A stretch of DNA of 64,000 nucleotides, from positions 22,909 through 86,908 of the forward strand of contig JAFPWD010000001.1 in NCBI GenBank assembly GCA_017395105.1, given 5' to 3'. The translations under genes were made by a program, and so were the position numbers. This document shows positions 16,247 to 25,539 of this stretch, piece by piece. Source of the stretch: Clostridia bacterium. GTDB taxonomy: Bacteria; Bacillota; Clostridia; Christensenellales; CAG-138. The notes below the pieces were generated by a model that saw only the letters and a program-made list of their open reading frames with translations, did no database searches and was not told where the DNA came from. Position 1 is the stretch's first letter, and each line of letters begins with the position of its first letter.

Positions 16247-16831
16247 TCAATTGTTTTGTGCTTCATCGATAATGCTGCAAATAACGGAATAGGTTATATC
16301 CGTTATTGCATCACTTATCTCTTTGAATTGGCTTTCGTCAGATGGAGTGTCGTAGCATGTTCCTCTGACAGTATACTCGCACCCGTCGATATATGCTACA
16401 AAAGCTTCGCCATACAACGCATTTGTATTACGTTTATCCATGCGAAAGCGAGAGATTTTCACTCCGTTATAGGTCACCGATTCCACATCGGTTCTCAAGC
16501 TGTCAAGCTGCCCTTCATAGCCGACGACACCGAAATCGATCTTAATTCCGTTTAGAAGACTGTCTCCGTAGACCGAATACTCAATAAAAGGCGAATCATT
16601 GTCCAGAGGATCCTTCCGAACAATCTCGTAACTAACGCCGGAGTCTTCATAATCAAATACCGAAATATCTGGAAAGATGAAATGATCCTTGCCTTGGAAG
16701 GCTCGCTTTACGTCGTCGTAGGAGTTGACACGGATGAATCCCGTATGATTGGGAGTGCATGCAAATGAAAAGAGAAGTAGTGCGACCATTACAAGAACCG
16801 CACCGTGTTTGGCCGCTCGAGTAGCGCTCAT
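16247..16831 (-). CDS. Putative lipoprotein of unknown function
   Basis: 194 residues. The signal peptide has a hydrophobic core (VLVMVALLLFSF) and Cys25 as probable lipid site (FAC). The mature part is rich in aromatic and acidic residues, and its beta-strand pattern may mean a small surface domain. AAGGAG lies 6 nt before the ATG. It has a perfect promoter (16909-16937) and its own terminator, so it is a single-gene unit. No family was recognised. Confidence 0.65.
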   Translation of the reverse strand: MSATRAAKHGAVLVMVALLLFSFACTPNHTGFIRVNSYDDVKRAFQGKDHFIFPDISVFDYEDSGVSYEIVRKDPLDNDSPFIEYSVYGDSLLNGIKIDFGVVGYEGQLDSLRTDVESVTYNGVKISRFRMDKRNTNALYGEAFVAYIDGCEYTVRGTCYDTPSDESQFKEISDAITDITYSVICSIIDEAQNN

Positions 16832-16908
16832 AAAAATCTCCTTGTTGCCCCGGCAAGCAAATTTGAATTGATTATACAGCAGGCCGGAAAATTTACCGTA
16901 TGGAATAC

Positions 16909-16937
16909 ATTATACAGAATACTGCCCGGTTTGTCAA
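16909..16937 (-). promoter_or_regulatory. Consensus promoter of the minus-strand lipoprotein gene
   Basis: On the minus strand, TTGACA (16937-16932), a 17-nt spacer and TATAAT (16914-16909). Confidence 0.85.
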
Positions 16938-17115
16938 CATGCAGGCTCTGTTCTTTCGGCAAAATCGCGAAAAATAATTACGGTTTTGGGAGCAGAGCAA
17001 TAAAAAACTATGAAAGCGGAAACGAACCCCGCTTTCAATTCCCGTTAAACTCGCTATTCACCCGCCGCAAAGCCTTATATTACGCACTATATTGAAAATA
17101 CGCCCTTTTCGGGGG

Positions 17116-17188
17116 TTGAAAAACATAAGAAAAAGGTATAAAATATCATTTGGTGCGTGCGGCAGGGAAAAACCTTGTTCGCACGGCA
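17116..17188 (+). promoter_or_regulatory. Promoter and leader hairpin of the citrate lyase operon
   Basis: TTGAAA (17116-17121), a 17-nt spacer and TAAAAT (17139-17144). In the leader, GTGCG (near 17155) pairs with CGCAC (near 17185), with an inner CAGGG/CCTTG pairing. No operator for a CitB- or CitI-type regulator was recognised. Confidence 0.65.
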
Positions 17189-17223
17189 TAAAACAATAAC
17201 CACAAAACGCTTTGGAGGTCATT

Positions 17224-17526
17224 ATGAACATCATCACTACCGGCGTTGCGGGCACGATGGAGTCGAGCGACATCATCGTTACCATAGAGCCGAAGGCGAA
17301 CGACGGCATCGAGCTTTCCCTTGAGAGCGACGTTATGCAGCAGTTCGGCAAGCAGATCGAAAAGGTCATTCGCGAAACGCTCGACGAGCTCGGCGTAAAG
17401 GCCGCGAAGGTCACCGCCGTGGATAAGGGCGCGCTTGACTGCACCGTTGCCGCGCGCACGATGGCTGCCGCCTACCGCGCCGCCGAGAGCACCGACTACG
17501 TGTTCAAAGAGGTAAAAGCAAAATGA
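17224..17526 (+). CDS. citD: Citrate lyase acyl carrier protein (gamma subunit)
   Basis: 100 residues from the ATG at 17224, with GGAGG 5 nt upstream. GTMESSDIIVTI places Ser14 exactly where the 2'-(5''-triphosphoribosyl)-3'-dephospho-CoA group attaches in characterised CitD. It carries the acetyl/citryl thioester between CitE and CitF. The stop overlaps citE by ATGA. Confidence 0.95.
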   Translation: MNIITTGVAGTMESSDIIVTIEPKANDGIELSLESDVMQQFGKQIEKVIRETLDELGVKAAKVTAVDKGALDCTVAARTMAAAYRAAESTDYVFKEVKAK

Positions 17527-18416
17527 GCGAAAGACTTAGAAGAAGTATGCTTTTCGTTCCGGGCAACAACCCGGGCATGATCCGTGACGCGCATATCTAC
17601 GGCTCGGATTCCATTATGTTTGATTTAGAGGACAGCGTTGCCATAACCGAAAAGGATACGGCTCGCTTTCTTGTTTATAAGGCACTCACAACGCTCAACT
17701 ACGGCAAAAAGGAGCTGGTAGTTCGCATAAACGATCTTTCCAGCGGCATCGGCATCATGGACCTTGAGGCGATCGTTCGCGCTCGTCCGGACGTTATCCG
17801 CCTTCCCAAGACCGAGACCGCGCAGGACGTTATCGACTGCGAAAGGGAGATCGAGCGCATCGAGCGCGAAGCGGGCATCCCCGTCGGCTCCACAGGCATG
17901 ATGGCGGCTATCGAGAGCGCTATCGGCGTTTTGAACGCAAAGGAGATCGCCTTCTCCTCCAAGCGCCTCATCGGTATCGCGCTGGGCGCGGAGGACTATG
18001 TTACCGACCTCAAGACCACCCGCTCCCCCGAGGGCGTTGAGCTTATGTTCGCGCGCGGCATGATTGTGAATGCCGCGAAGGCCGCAGGCATCATGGCTCT
18101 TGATACCGTTTATTCGGACGTTAATAACGAAGAGGGTTTCCTTGCCGAAGCAACGCTTATCCGCAAGATGGGCTTCGACGGCAAGTCCATCATCAACCCC
18201 CGTCAGGTCGCTCCGCTCCATGCGGTGTTCACCCCCAGCGAGCGCGATCTCAAGAAGGCCATGGCCATCATGGATGCGATCGCCGAGGCGAACGCAAGGG
18301 GCTCCGGCGTTGCGAGCCTGAACGGCAAGATGATCGACAAGCCCGTTGTGGCAAGGGCGCAGTATCTGCTTGAGCTCTACGAGAGAAGCAAGGCCATGCC
18401 CGTTGAGGAGGTATAA
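17523..18416 (+). CDS. citE: Citrate lyase beta subunit (citryl-ACP lyase)
   Basis: 297 residues with a TIM-barrel of the HpcH/CitE family. RRSMLFVPGNNPGM, FDLEDSV, VRIND and GSTGMMAAIESAIGVLNA are intact, with the Arg, Glu and Asp residues that bind Mg2+ and substrate. It cleaves citryl-ACP to acetyl-ACP and oxaloacetate. It overlaps citD, and citF starts 4 nt after its stop. Confidence 0.96.
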   Translation: MSERLRRSMLFVPGNNPGMIRDAHIYGSDSIMFDLEDSVAITEKDTARFLVYKALTTLNYGKKELVVRINDLSSGIGIMDLEAIVRARPDVIRLPKTETAQDVIDCEREIERIEREAGIPVGSTGMMAAIESAIGVLNAKEIAFSSKRLIGIALGAEDYVTDLKTTRSPEGVELMFARGMIVNAAKAAGIMALDTVYSDVNNEEGFLAEATLIRKMGFDGKSIINPRQVAPLHAVFTPSERDLKKAMAIMDAIAEANARGSGVASLNGKMIDKPVVARAQYLLELYERSKAMPVEEV

Positions 18417-18420
18417 TAAA

Positions 18421-19956
18421 ATGGACGTTAAGAAAATACCGCATATAAACGAAGTTTCCGCATTCCACGGCGAGTACGATCCCAAGGATTGCGAGCCAAA
18501 GAGCACCGTTCGCTTCGATGAGAGGCAGAAGAACAGCAGGAAGGTGCTTCCCTCCATCGAGGAAGCCATCAAGCGTTCCGGTCTCAAGGACGGCATGACG
18601 ATCTCCTTCCACCATCATTTCAGAAACGGCGATTACGTTGTGAATATGGTCATCGACGAGATCGCCAAGATGGGCATCAAGAACCTGACACTTGCCGCTT
18701 CGAGCCTCACCGACTGCCATTGGCCGCTCATCGAGCACATCAAGAACGGCGTTATCACCCATATCGAAACCAGCGGTCTGCGCGGCAAGCTCGCCGAGGA
18801 GATCTCCAGGGGTCTTATGGACTTCCCGATCATCTTCCGCTCCCACGGCGGCAGGGCGGCTGCTATCGAAACGGGCGAGCTGCATATCGACGTTGCGTTC
18901 CTCGGCGCACCCTCCTGCGACCCCTACGGCAACGCGAACGGCTACAACCGCGATGATGAAAACTCCTCCTGCTGCGGCTCGCTCGGCTACGCAAAGCTCG
19001 ATGCGCAGCACGCGGATAAGTGCATCATCATCACCGACCATCTTGTGAACTTCCCCAACGCGCCCTTCGGCATCGCCGAATCCCGCGTTGACTGGGTTGT
19101 GGTTGTGGATAATATCGGCGATCCCAAGGGTATAATGAGCGGCGCAACCCGCTACACCAAGAACCCCAAGGAGCTGCTTATCGCAAAGACCGCGGCTGAG
19201 GTTATCGAAGCCAGCGGCTATTTCGAGGATAACTTCTCCATGCAGATGGGTTCCGGCGGCGCGAGCCTTGCCACCGCAAGATTCCTTCGCGACAAGATGA
19301 TCGCAAAGGACATCAAGTGCCGTTTCGCACTCGGCGGCATCACCGGCCAGATCGTTCAGATGCACGAAGAGGGCCTCGTTAAGAAGATTCTGGACGTTCA
19401 GTCCTTCGACCTTATCGCGGCGAACTCCCTCAAGAACAACCGCTTCCATCAGCAGATCGACGCTTCCTACTACGCAAGCTACGTAAACAAGGGCGCGGCG
19501 GTCAATCAGCTCGATTTCGTTATCCTCTCCGCTCTTGAGATCGACGTTGACTTCAATGTAAATGTCATGACCGGTTCGGACGGCGTTATCAGGGGTGCGG
19601 TCGGCGGTCATCCCGACACCGCTGCGGGCGCGAGCCTGACGGTTGTTACAGCTCCCTTGCTTCGCGGCAGGATCCCCACCGTCTGCGAGAGGGTAAACAC
19701 CATCTGCACCCCCGGCAGCACCATCGACGTGCTCGTTACCGATCAGGGCGTTGCGGTCAACCCGAACCGCCCCGAGCTCAAGGAAAAGCTGATCGCGGCG
19801 GGTCTGCCCGTTACCACTATCGAGAAGCTCAAGGAGCGCGCGGAGAAGGTCGTCGGCAAGCCCGAGCCCATTCAGTACACCGACCGCATCGTTGGCGTTC
19901 TGATGTATCGCAACAACACCGTTATCGACGTTATCCGCCAGATCAAAGAGGACTGA
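18421..19956 (+). CDS. citF: Citrate lyase alpha subunit (citrate:acetyl-ACP transferase)
   Basis: 511 residues from the ATG at 18421 (GAGGAGGT lies in the end of citE). The CoA-transferase-type fold is evident (TISFHHHFRNGDYVVNMV, SHGGRAAAIETGELHIDVAF, CDPYGNANGYN). It moves the acyl carrier from acetyl to citrate, forming citryl-ACP and acetate. Length and order (D-E-F) are standard. Confidence 0.96.
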   Translation: MDVKKIPHINEVSAFHGEYDPKDCEPKSTVRFDERQKNSRKVLPSIEEAIKRSGLKDGMTISFHHHFRNGDYVVNMVIDEIAKMGIKNLTLAASSLTDCHWPLIEHIKNGVITHIETSGLRGKLAEEISRGLMDFPIIFRSHGGRAAAIETGELHIDVAFLGAPSCDPYGNANGYNRDDENSSCCGSLGYAKLDAQHADKCIIITDHLVNFPNAPFGIAESRVDWVVVVDNIGDPKGIMSGATRYTKNPKELLIAKTAAEVIEASGYFEDNFSMQMGSGGASLATARFLRDKMIAKDIKCRFALGGITGQIVQMHEEGLVKKILDVQSFDLIAANSLKNNRFHQQIDASYYASYVNKGAAVNQLDFVILSALEIDVDFNVNVMTGSDGVIRGAVGGHPDTAAGASLTVVTAPLLRGRIPTVCERVNTICTPGSTIDVLVTDQGVAVNPNRPELKEKLIAAGLPVTTIEKLKERAEKVVGKPEPIQYTDRIVGVLMYRNNTVIDVIRQIKED

Positions 19957-19982
19957 CGGTAAAATTGAAAGGATAATCTCGT

Positions 19983-21020
19983 TTGAGTTTTATTATTTCG
20001 GAAGCTGCGGGTCTATACGGCCCGCAGCTTGAAAAATTGAATAGGTTCCTTGAAAAGATGGGGCTTAGATACGAAGGCGGCGCGGAATACACCGTTTTTT
20101 TGACCGATGAGGACGGCGAGGTGCTCGGCACGGGCTCTCTCTGCGGAAGCGTTCTCAAGTATATTGCGGTGGACGACAGCCTTCAGGGTGAGGGCGGCGC
20201 GGCGGCGATAGTTTCGCGCCTTGTTTCACGCGCCTATATGATGGGAAGAAAGAAGCTCTTTCTTTTCACCAAGCCGCAGAACGAATACATGTTCCGAAGC
20301 CTCGGCTTCTTCCCGCTCGCCGAGGTAAACGGCGCGGTCTATATGGAAAACAGCCGCCGAGGGCTTTCTGATTATCTCGATTCGCTCGAAAAGGGCGAGG
20401 GCATGCAGGGTGCGATCGTTGCAAACTGCAACCCGTTTACGAACGGGCATAAATACTTGATGGAAACGGCGGCGGCGCTTGTGGACACGCTGCACGTTTT
20501 CGTGGTCAGCGAGGATGCATCCGACTTTCCGTTCAGCCTGCGCTATGAGATGGTAAAAAGAGGCACGGCGCATATAAAAAATCTTATTTTGCACCAAAGC
20601 GGGGACTACATGATCTCGCATTCCACGTTCCCTACCTATTTTATAAAGGATATGGCGAAGGCGAAGGATGTGAACGTTGAACTTGATCTTACGTTATTTG
20701 GGAAAAGAATCGCCCCTGCGCTTGATATAAAAAAACGATTCGTCGGCACCGAGCCCTATTGCGAGGTAACGGGCGCATACAACGAGGCAATGAAGCGGAT
20801 ACTGCCGAGATTCGGCATAGAGGTCATAGAAATAGAGCGCAAGGGCGGCATAAGCGCGAGCAAGGTGCGCGAAGCGATGAAAAACGGCGATATAAATTTG
20901 ATAAAAAGGCTTGTTCCCGGCTCAACTTATGATATAATAAAGGATATGGTCGTGCCGAGCAAAGGAGCGCGCGAATACGGGAGCACCGATCGCGGCGCTG
21001 ATGCGGACGAAACCGTTTAA
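19983..21020 (+). CDS. citC: [Citrate (pro-3S)-lyase] ligase
   Basis: 345 residues. An N-terminal GNAT-like domain (AVDDSLQGEGGAAAIVSRLV) is fused to a C-terminal nucleotidyltransferase domain with the signature IVANCNPFTNGHKYLMETAA (HxGH-like) and GGISASKVREAM. It acetylates the CitD prosthetic group using ATP and acetate. A TTG start with AAAGG upstream is used, 26 nt after citF. In many species citC is first in the operon; here it follows citF. Confidence 0.93.
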   Translation: MSFIISEAAGLYGPQLEKLNRFLEKMGLRYEGGAEYTVFLTDEDGEVLGTGSLCGSVLKYIAVDDSLQGEGGAAAIVSRLVSRAYMMGRKKLFLFTKPQNEYMFRSLGFFPLAEVNGAVYMENSRRGLSDYLDSLEKGEGMQGAIVANCNPFTNGHKYLMETAAALVDTLHVFVVSEDASDFPFSLRYEMVKRGTAHIKNLILHQSGDYMISHSTFPTYFIKDMAKAKDVNVELDLTLFGKRIAPALDIKKRFVGTEPYCEVTGAYNEAMKRILPRFGIEVIEIERKGGISASKVREAMKNGDINLIKRLVPGSTYDIIKDMVVPSKGAREYGSTDRGADADETV

Positions 21021-21036
21021 TAAAGGAGCAGCGAAT

Positions 21037-22722
21037 ATGTTAAGAAAAAAGAGCATAATAATCGCAATAGTGCTTGCCGTGCTTGCGGTCGGAGCAGCTT
21101 ATGCATACGTTGAATACGTTTACCCCAGGGTGGTGGAGCCCGCGGAAACCTATGCGCAGGCAAGAAACCTGTATAACAGCGGAAACTACGTTCAGGCCGC
21201 GCTGAAGCTTGAATCCATACCGAAGTATTCCGACTCCGTTAGAGTCTCAAAGCAGGCATGGAAGCTTGCGGGCGATAATGCCTATAATGAGGGTAATTTC
21301 GATCTTGCTTCGGCCTGCTATATGAAGGCGGGCTCAAACGCGGAGGACATTGCAAGGATGGATGACTGCTATCTCCGCCTTGCGGAAAATGCGTTTGAAA
21401 ACGATATGATCTCCCGCGGTGAGGCGTATCTGGAGTGCGTTTCGGATGCGGACGGAAACTCGGATAGGATAGACAATATCAGAATTAACGCGGCAAGCGC
21501 GGCGCTCGCTGCGGGAGTGAACGCATCGAGTATATCGCGAGCGGTGGAGAGGCTCGGCTTATGCAGCGAAAAGGCGATGCCGAGGGCTATCGAGCTTCTT
21601 ATGAACAAGGGCAAGGCTGTGCTTGCGGTATTCGATCTTGACTCTGCAAACTCGCTCTTCAATGCGGCAAGGCGATTTACCGCAGAGGATAAGCTGGCGG
21701 CGTTGGATGAAAGCATCGCTTCGGAATGGACGCAGACCGGCATTGCCGCGCTGGAAAGAGGAATGACCTCGGTTGCCGAAAAATGCTTCAATATGAGCGG
21801 ATACGTGCCCGAGCTGCAGAATGCCGAAGCGCAGTACGCGAGGGCGGAGCAGCTCTATGCAAACGGCGAGGTCTTCGCTGCCTACAGTATTTTCAGAAAG
21901 CTCGGAGATTATAAAAACAGCAGGGATATGACGGCTGCTATAGTTGAGCTGATCAGCAGGATGCCGAATGCCGGCTCCGAAAACGCTTATGCGATGCTCG
22001 ATCTGGACGGCACGGTCAAGCTTTATGGCGATGCATGGGTGACGGGTGAACCGAATTGGACGGATATTAAGCAGATCTCCGTTGGCAAAACCCCGTTTAT
22101 TCTTGCCGTGGGCAAAGACGGCAGAGTGCACAGCGCAGGCAGAAATACCGATGACTGCACGAACGTATCCTCCTGGGATCAGATAGTAATGGTTTCATGC
22201 GGCGCTGCCCATTCAATGGGTCTGAGAGCCGACGGCACCGTGGTGCTCACGGGCTCGATCGCCGATGGCGCAAACAATACGGCATCCTGGCGTGAGATCG
22301 TTTATATCGCATCAGGCATGGATTCCTGCTATGGCGTTATGCAAAACGGCAGAGCGGTCGCCTCGGGAGCGAACGGCTCCGGCCAATGCGACGTATCCTC
22401 CTGGGAAAACATTAAGCAGATCTCCGCAGGCAACAGGCATGCGGTCGGCCTCAGGGAGGATGGAACGGTCGCAGCCTGCGGCGACAATACCTATGGCCAG
22501 TGCGAAGTTTCCTCCTGGACCGACGTGGTCTTTGTTTCGGCGGGCGCTTACCACACCGTTGCCCTCAAGGCGGACGGAACGCTGCTCGCTTGCGGAAAGA
22601 ACGACGACGGCGAATGCGGCGTAAGCAGGTTCAGCGGCGCGGCGGCGGTCTCCGCAGGAACGGGTTATACCATCATCGTTTTTGAGGACGGCACAAACAG
22701 GCTCATCGGCAGAACGAACTGA
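21037..22722 (+). CDS. Membrane-anchored protein with helical repeats and RCC1-like propeller
   Basis: 561 residues from the ATG at 21037 (AAGGAG upstream). One N-terminal membrane helix (about 5-25) precedes a helical, tetratricopeptide-like region to about residue 320 (for example YAQARNLYNSGNYVQAALKL). About five RCC1-type blade repeats follow, with the pattern (V/I)SxGxxHxxxLxxDGTVxxxGxNxxGQC. The propeller should face outward. It sits between citC and citXG, unusual for a citrate lyase operon, and a terminator (22746-22784) follows it. Similar TPR-RCC1 surface proteins are common in gut Clostridia; ligands are unknown. Confidence 0.7.
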   Translation: MLRKKSIIIAIVLAVLAVGAAYAYVEYVYPRVVEPAETYAQARNLYNSGNYVQAALKLESIPKYSDSVRVSKQAWKLAGDNAYNEGNFDLASACYMKAGSNAEDIARMDDCYLRLAENAFENDMISRGEAYLECVSDADGNSDRIDNIRINAASAALAAGVNASSISRAVERLGLCSEKAMPRAIELLMNKGKAVLAVFDLDSANSLFNAARRFTAEDKLAALDESIASEWTQTGIAALERGMTSVAEKCFNMSGYVPELQNAEAQYARAEQLYANGEVFAAYSIFRKLGDYKNSRDMTAAIVELISRMPNAGSENAYAMLDLDGTVKLYGDAWVTGEPNWTDIKQISVGKTPFILAVGKDGRVHSAGRNTDDCTNVSSWDQIVMVSCGAAHSMGLRADGTVVLTGSIADGANNTASWREIVYIASGMDSCYGVMQNGRAVASGANGSGQCDVSSWENIKQISAGNRHAVGLREDGTVAACGDNTYGQCEVSSWTDVVFVSAGAYHTVALKADGTLLACGKNDDGECGVSRFSGAAAVSAGTGYTIIVFEDGTNRLIGRTN

Positions 22723-22745
22723 GCGAAGCTTCCCGAATAAAAAAC

Positions 22746-22784
22746 GGCGGCGCTCCTTTTCTTCAAGGAGAGCCGCCTTCTTTA
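22746..22784 (+). terminator. Terminator inside the cit cluster
   Basis: GGCGGC-G-CTCCTT (22746-22758) pairs with AAGGAG-A-GCCGCC (to 22777), followed by TTCTTT. It may reduce expression of citXG relative to the genes before it. Confidence 0.75.
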
Positions 22785-22823
22785 AACGGTGCTCGGAAGA
22801 AGGGACACGGATTACTATTTGTA

Positions 22824-24317
22824 ATGAAAAAAGACAGCGAAAAAAAGGAATATCTCTTCGCTCCCGCAAGCGTGGAGCAGATGGCAGCAAGGCGCGAAAG
22901 GCGCGTTTGGGAGCAGCGAGAAATGCTCGAGCGCGGCGGGGAAAACCGCTGCGTGGTGTGCATCGGCATGAATATTGCAGGGCCGAACAAGCGCAGCGGG
23001 CTTATCGATGCGGCGTTTTTGGATGCGGTGCTCCATCTGATGATGAGCGCGGGAATCGGCAAGATGCTCGAAGCGAGGGATGGGAGCGGCGCGGAGCTGC
23101 GCTTTATAAATGAAAACACGGGCATAGAGGCGCTTATCGCGCTCGATATGAGCCCCGAAAAACTCAAGCGAATATGCGTGGAGATAGAGGAGCAGCATCC
23201 CGCGGGCAGGCTCTTTGATATGGACGTTATCGCGAAAAACGGCGAAAAGCTCGGAAGGAGCGAGCCGCGAAAATGCTTTATATGCGCGAAAAACGCATCG
23301 GTCTGCGCCCGAAGCCGCGCTCACACGGTGGAGGAGCTGCAAAAGGCCGTGCAGAGGATGCTTTCATATTGGCTTGCACGGAAAATTGGGCTGCTTGCGA
23401 AAAATGCGCTTTATTCGGAGGTGCATATAACGCCCAAGCCCGGGCTTGTGGATGAAAACAACAGCGGCGCCAACACGGACATGGACGCTGAGCTTTTTGA
23501 ACGCAGCGCTGAAAGTTTGCAAATGTATTATGAGCGCATTGCGGCAAGCACGATACAATACTGCTGCGGTGAAAAAAACGATGCTTCGGCAAAGGAATTC
23601 TTCAGCAGCCTGAGAAGCCTCGGCATCGATGCCGAAAAGGCCATGCTCGATGCTACGGGCGGAGTGAACACTCATCGCGGCGCGATCTATTCGCTTGGGC
23701 TGCTCGCAAGCGCGGCGGCGCATGATATCGCAAGCGGCATATTTGCGGCGGATGAATGCGGGCTTCGCGGCAAGCTCCCGAATGGATACGATCTTGCCGA
23801 CAGCCTCGTGCGCACGGCGGCGGAGCTTGCCCGCTCGCTCGGCGACAACAGCACAGCCACCTCCAACGGCGCGAAAATGCGCGAAAAATACGGCGTGGAA
23901 GGCCCTGTTCAGCAGGCTCAGCAGGGTTTTCCGCTCGCAATGCTTGCAAAAGCCGCCAAAGGGGAGTATTATAATAGACACGGTCGGGGCGGCTCGGAGC
24001 TCGCGTGGGCGTATGCGCTTATCCGCGTTATGGCGGTGATGGACGACAACAACGCCCTGAAGCGCGGGGGAGAAGAGGGCGCGGCATTCGTGAAAAATCG
24101 CGCTTCGGAGCTGGCTTCGCTTGCCATGCGCCTCGATCCCGCCGAATTCAGCGCGGCGCTTCTTGAGTTCGATGCCGAGCTGATAGAAAGAAACATTAGC
24201 TGCGGCGGCGCGGCTGATATGCTCGCCCTGGCGCTGTTTCTCGAAGAGATCGAAAAGCATTATGCGCGGGCTTTGGCGCTGCTCGCTTCCTCGGAAAGCA
24301 AAGATCGATCAATGTGA
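22824..24317 (+). CDS. citXG: Fused holo-citrate lyase synthase CitX / triphosphoribosyl-dephospho-CoA synthase CitG
   Basis: 497 residues in two parts. The N-terminal 175 or so are CitX-like (VCIGMNIAGPNKRSGLIDAA, ENTGIEALIALD, CFICAKNASVCARSRAH) and attach the prosthetic group to CitD Ser14. The remainder is CitG-like (VHITPKPGLVDENNSGANTD, GGVNTHRGAIYSLGLL, RHGRGGSE) and makes the triphosphoribosyl precursor from ATP and dephospho-CoA. Such citXG fusions are known. The ribosome site is weak: AGAAGGG lies about 20 nt before the ATG. It is preceded by a terminator, so its expression may be reduced, as suits a maturation enzyme. Confidence 0.93.
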   Translation: MKKDSEKKEYLFAPASVEQMAARRERRVWEQREMLERGGENRCVVCIGMNIAGPNKRSGLIDAAFLDAVLHLMMSAGIGKMLEARDGSGAELRFINENTGIEALIALDMSPEKLKRICVEIEEQHPAGRLFDMDVIAKNGEKLGRSEPRKCFICAKNASVCARSRAHTVEELQKAVQRMLSYWLARKIGLLAKNALYSEVHITPKPGLVDENNSGANTDMDAELFERSAESLQMYYERIAASTIQYCCGEKNDASAKEFFSSLRSLGIDAEKAMLDATGGVNTHRGAIYSLGLLASAAAHDIASGIFAADECGLRGKLPNGYDLADSLVRTAAELARSLGDNSTATSNGAKMREKYGVEGPVQQAQQGFPLAMLAKAAKGEYYNRHGRGGSELAWAYALIRVMAVMDDNNALKRGGEEGAAFVKNRASELASLAMRLDPAEFSAALLEFDAELIERNISCGGAADMLALALFLEEIEKHYARALALLASSESKDRSM

Positions 24318-24366
24318 ATGCCGAATGAATATGAATAACGAAGAGCTGCCTGCGTGAGCTCGACCT

Positions 24367-24402
24367 CAACTATTCACTATTCATTCTTCACCATTAATTA
24401 TT
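24367..24402. repeat. Dispersed AACTATTCACTATTCATT repeat
   Basis: CAACTATTCACTATTCATT followed by CTTCACCATTAATTATTAA is the reverse-strand form of the repeat seen at 9738 and 28591. It lies between citXG and murI. Confidence 0.6.
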
Positions 24403-24436
24403 AAAAAGGGAATCCCTCACCGCAACGGAGCAAAAG

Positions 24437-25219
24437 ATGGATAACAGACCTATCGGGATCTTCGATTCGGGCATGGGCGGAGTGAGCCTCCTTCGGGATG
24501 CGCACCTGCTTCTGCCGAAGGAAAACTTCATATTTTATGGCGACAATAAAAACGCCCCCTACGGCGACAGAACCGAGGAGGAGATCCTTTCGCTCACCTC
24601 GGCAGCGGCGGATTATCTGGTTGAGCACGGCGTAAAGGCGCTGGTGCTCGCCTGCAATACAGCAACGAGCGCATCCATAAACATATTAAGAAGAAAGCTC
24701 GCCGTGCCGGTGGTCAGCATCGAGCCCGCGATCAAGCCCGCCTGCGAAAGAGCGGGGGAGGGCAAGGTGTTTATGCTCGCAACGGCGGCGACCACGCGGC
24801 TTGCCCGCTACCGCGCACTTTTGGAGCGCATGCCCGATCCTTCCCGCGTTATCAATATCGGACTCAGCGGCATGGTTGCAAGGGTGGAGCGCGGCGAAAC
24901 CGAGATTGGCGCGTATGACGACATCCTCAACGAGTACCTTGAGCCCTATTTCGGCGAAACGGCGGATGCGATCGTGCTCGGCTGCACTCATTACGTTTTC
25001 GCGGGCGAAGCGATCCGCGAGTATTTCCTGCGCCATTTCAAGGGCGAGTGCAGGCTGTTTGACGGCAACCGCGCCACGGCGTGCCAGCTTGGAAGGGTGC
25101 TCGAGCGAAACGGGCTTTTGAATCCCGGAGGCTGCGGAAAAGTCGTATTCACGACCAGCGGAGAGCCGGAAAAGCTCGCGCCCATATTCGATAGGTTTTT
25201 AAACACCCCTTTGGATTGA
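24437..25219 (+). CDS. murI: Glutamate racemase
   Basis: 260 residues, the normal length. The two catalytic cysteines are in ACNTATS (about residue 74) and GCTHY (about 184). The N-terminal IGIFDSGMGGVSLLRDA and PYGDRT are also diagnostic. It converts L- to D-glutamate for peptidoglycan in the cytoplasm. CGGAG lies before the ATG. The gene appears to be a single unit; a weak GC hairpin follows at about 25230-25262. Confidence 0.95.
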   Translation: MDNRPIGIFDSGMGGVSLLRDAHLLLPKENFIFYGDNKNAPYGDRTEEEILSLTSAAADYLVEHGVKALVLACNTATSASINILRRKLAVPVVSIEPAIKPACERAGEGKVFMLATAATTRLARYRALLERMPDPSRVINIGLSGMVARVERGETEIGAYDDILNEYLEPYFGETADAIVLGCTHYVFAGEAIREYFLRHFKGECRLFDGNRATACQLGRVLERNGLLNPGGCGKVVFTTSGEPEKLAPIFDRFLNTPLD

Positions 25220-25371
25220 GGGGCAATTCGGCGCAATAAGCGGGCAAAAAAGGCGCCGGAATAAATAATATATAACGAATAGGCAATACATAGTTTAAAA
25301 AACACTTTAAATCAAAGCAAATTAGACGAGCGACTAACGGCCCTTGGGTTTCAAAAATTGCATAAACCCCC

Positions 25372-25400
25372 TTACATTTTCGGCAACATTCTGATATAAT
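25372..25400 (+). promoter_or_regulatory. Promoter of the first dockerin protein
   Basis: TTACAT (25372-25377), a 17-nt spacer and TATAAT (25395-25400), with TTCTGA just before the -10. The scaffoldin promoter (33257-33285) has the same TTCTGA at the same place. The leader is about 130 nt. Confidence 0.7.
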
Positions 25401-25503
25401 AGTGATACGCATTATGGAATGGCTTTTCCCGTGCGCAGAATTCATCGAAGCTATAACTGCGGCCCACGGTTCCGGGCTTCCGGGCTTAGAGCCGGACGCG
25501 GTT

Positions 25504-25539
25504 TTAGACTTAAAAAAATCTTTGGAAGGAGATTCACAC
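25504..25539 (+). promoter_or_regulatory. Conserved leader element shared with the scaffoldin gene
   Basis: TTAGACTTAAAA, an A-run, then CTTTGGAAGGAGATT lie directly before the start and recur at 33409-33443. AATCT (25517-25521) can pair with AGATT (25530-25534), which places the Shine-Dalgarno AAGGAG in a small hairpin. Confidence 0.6.
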
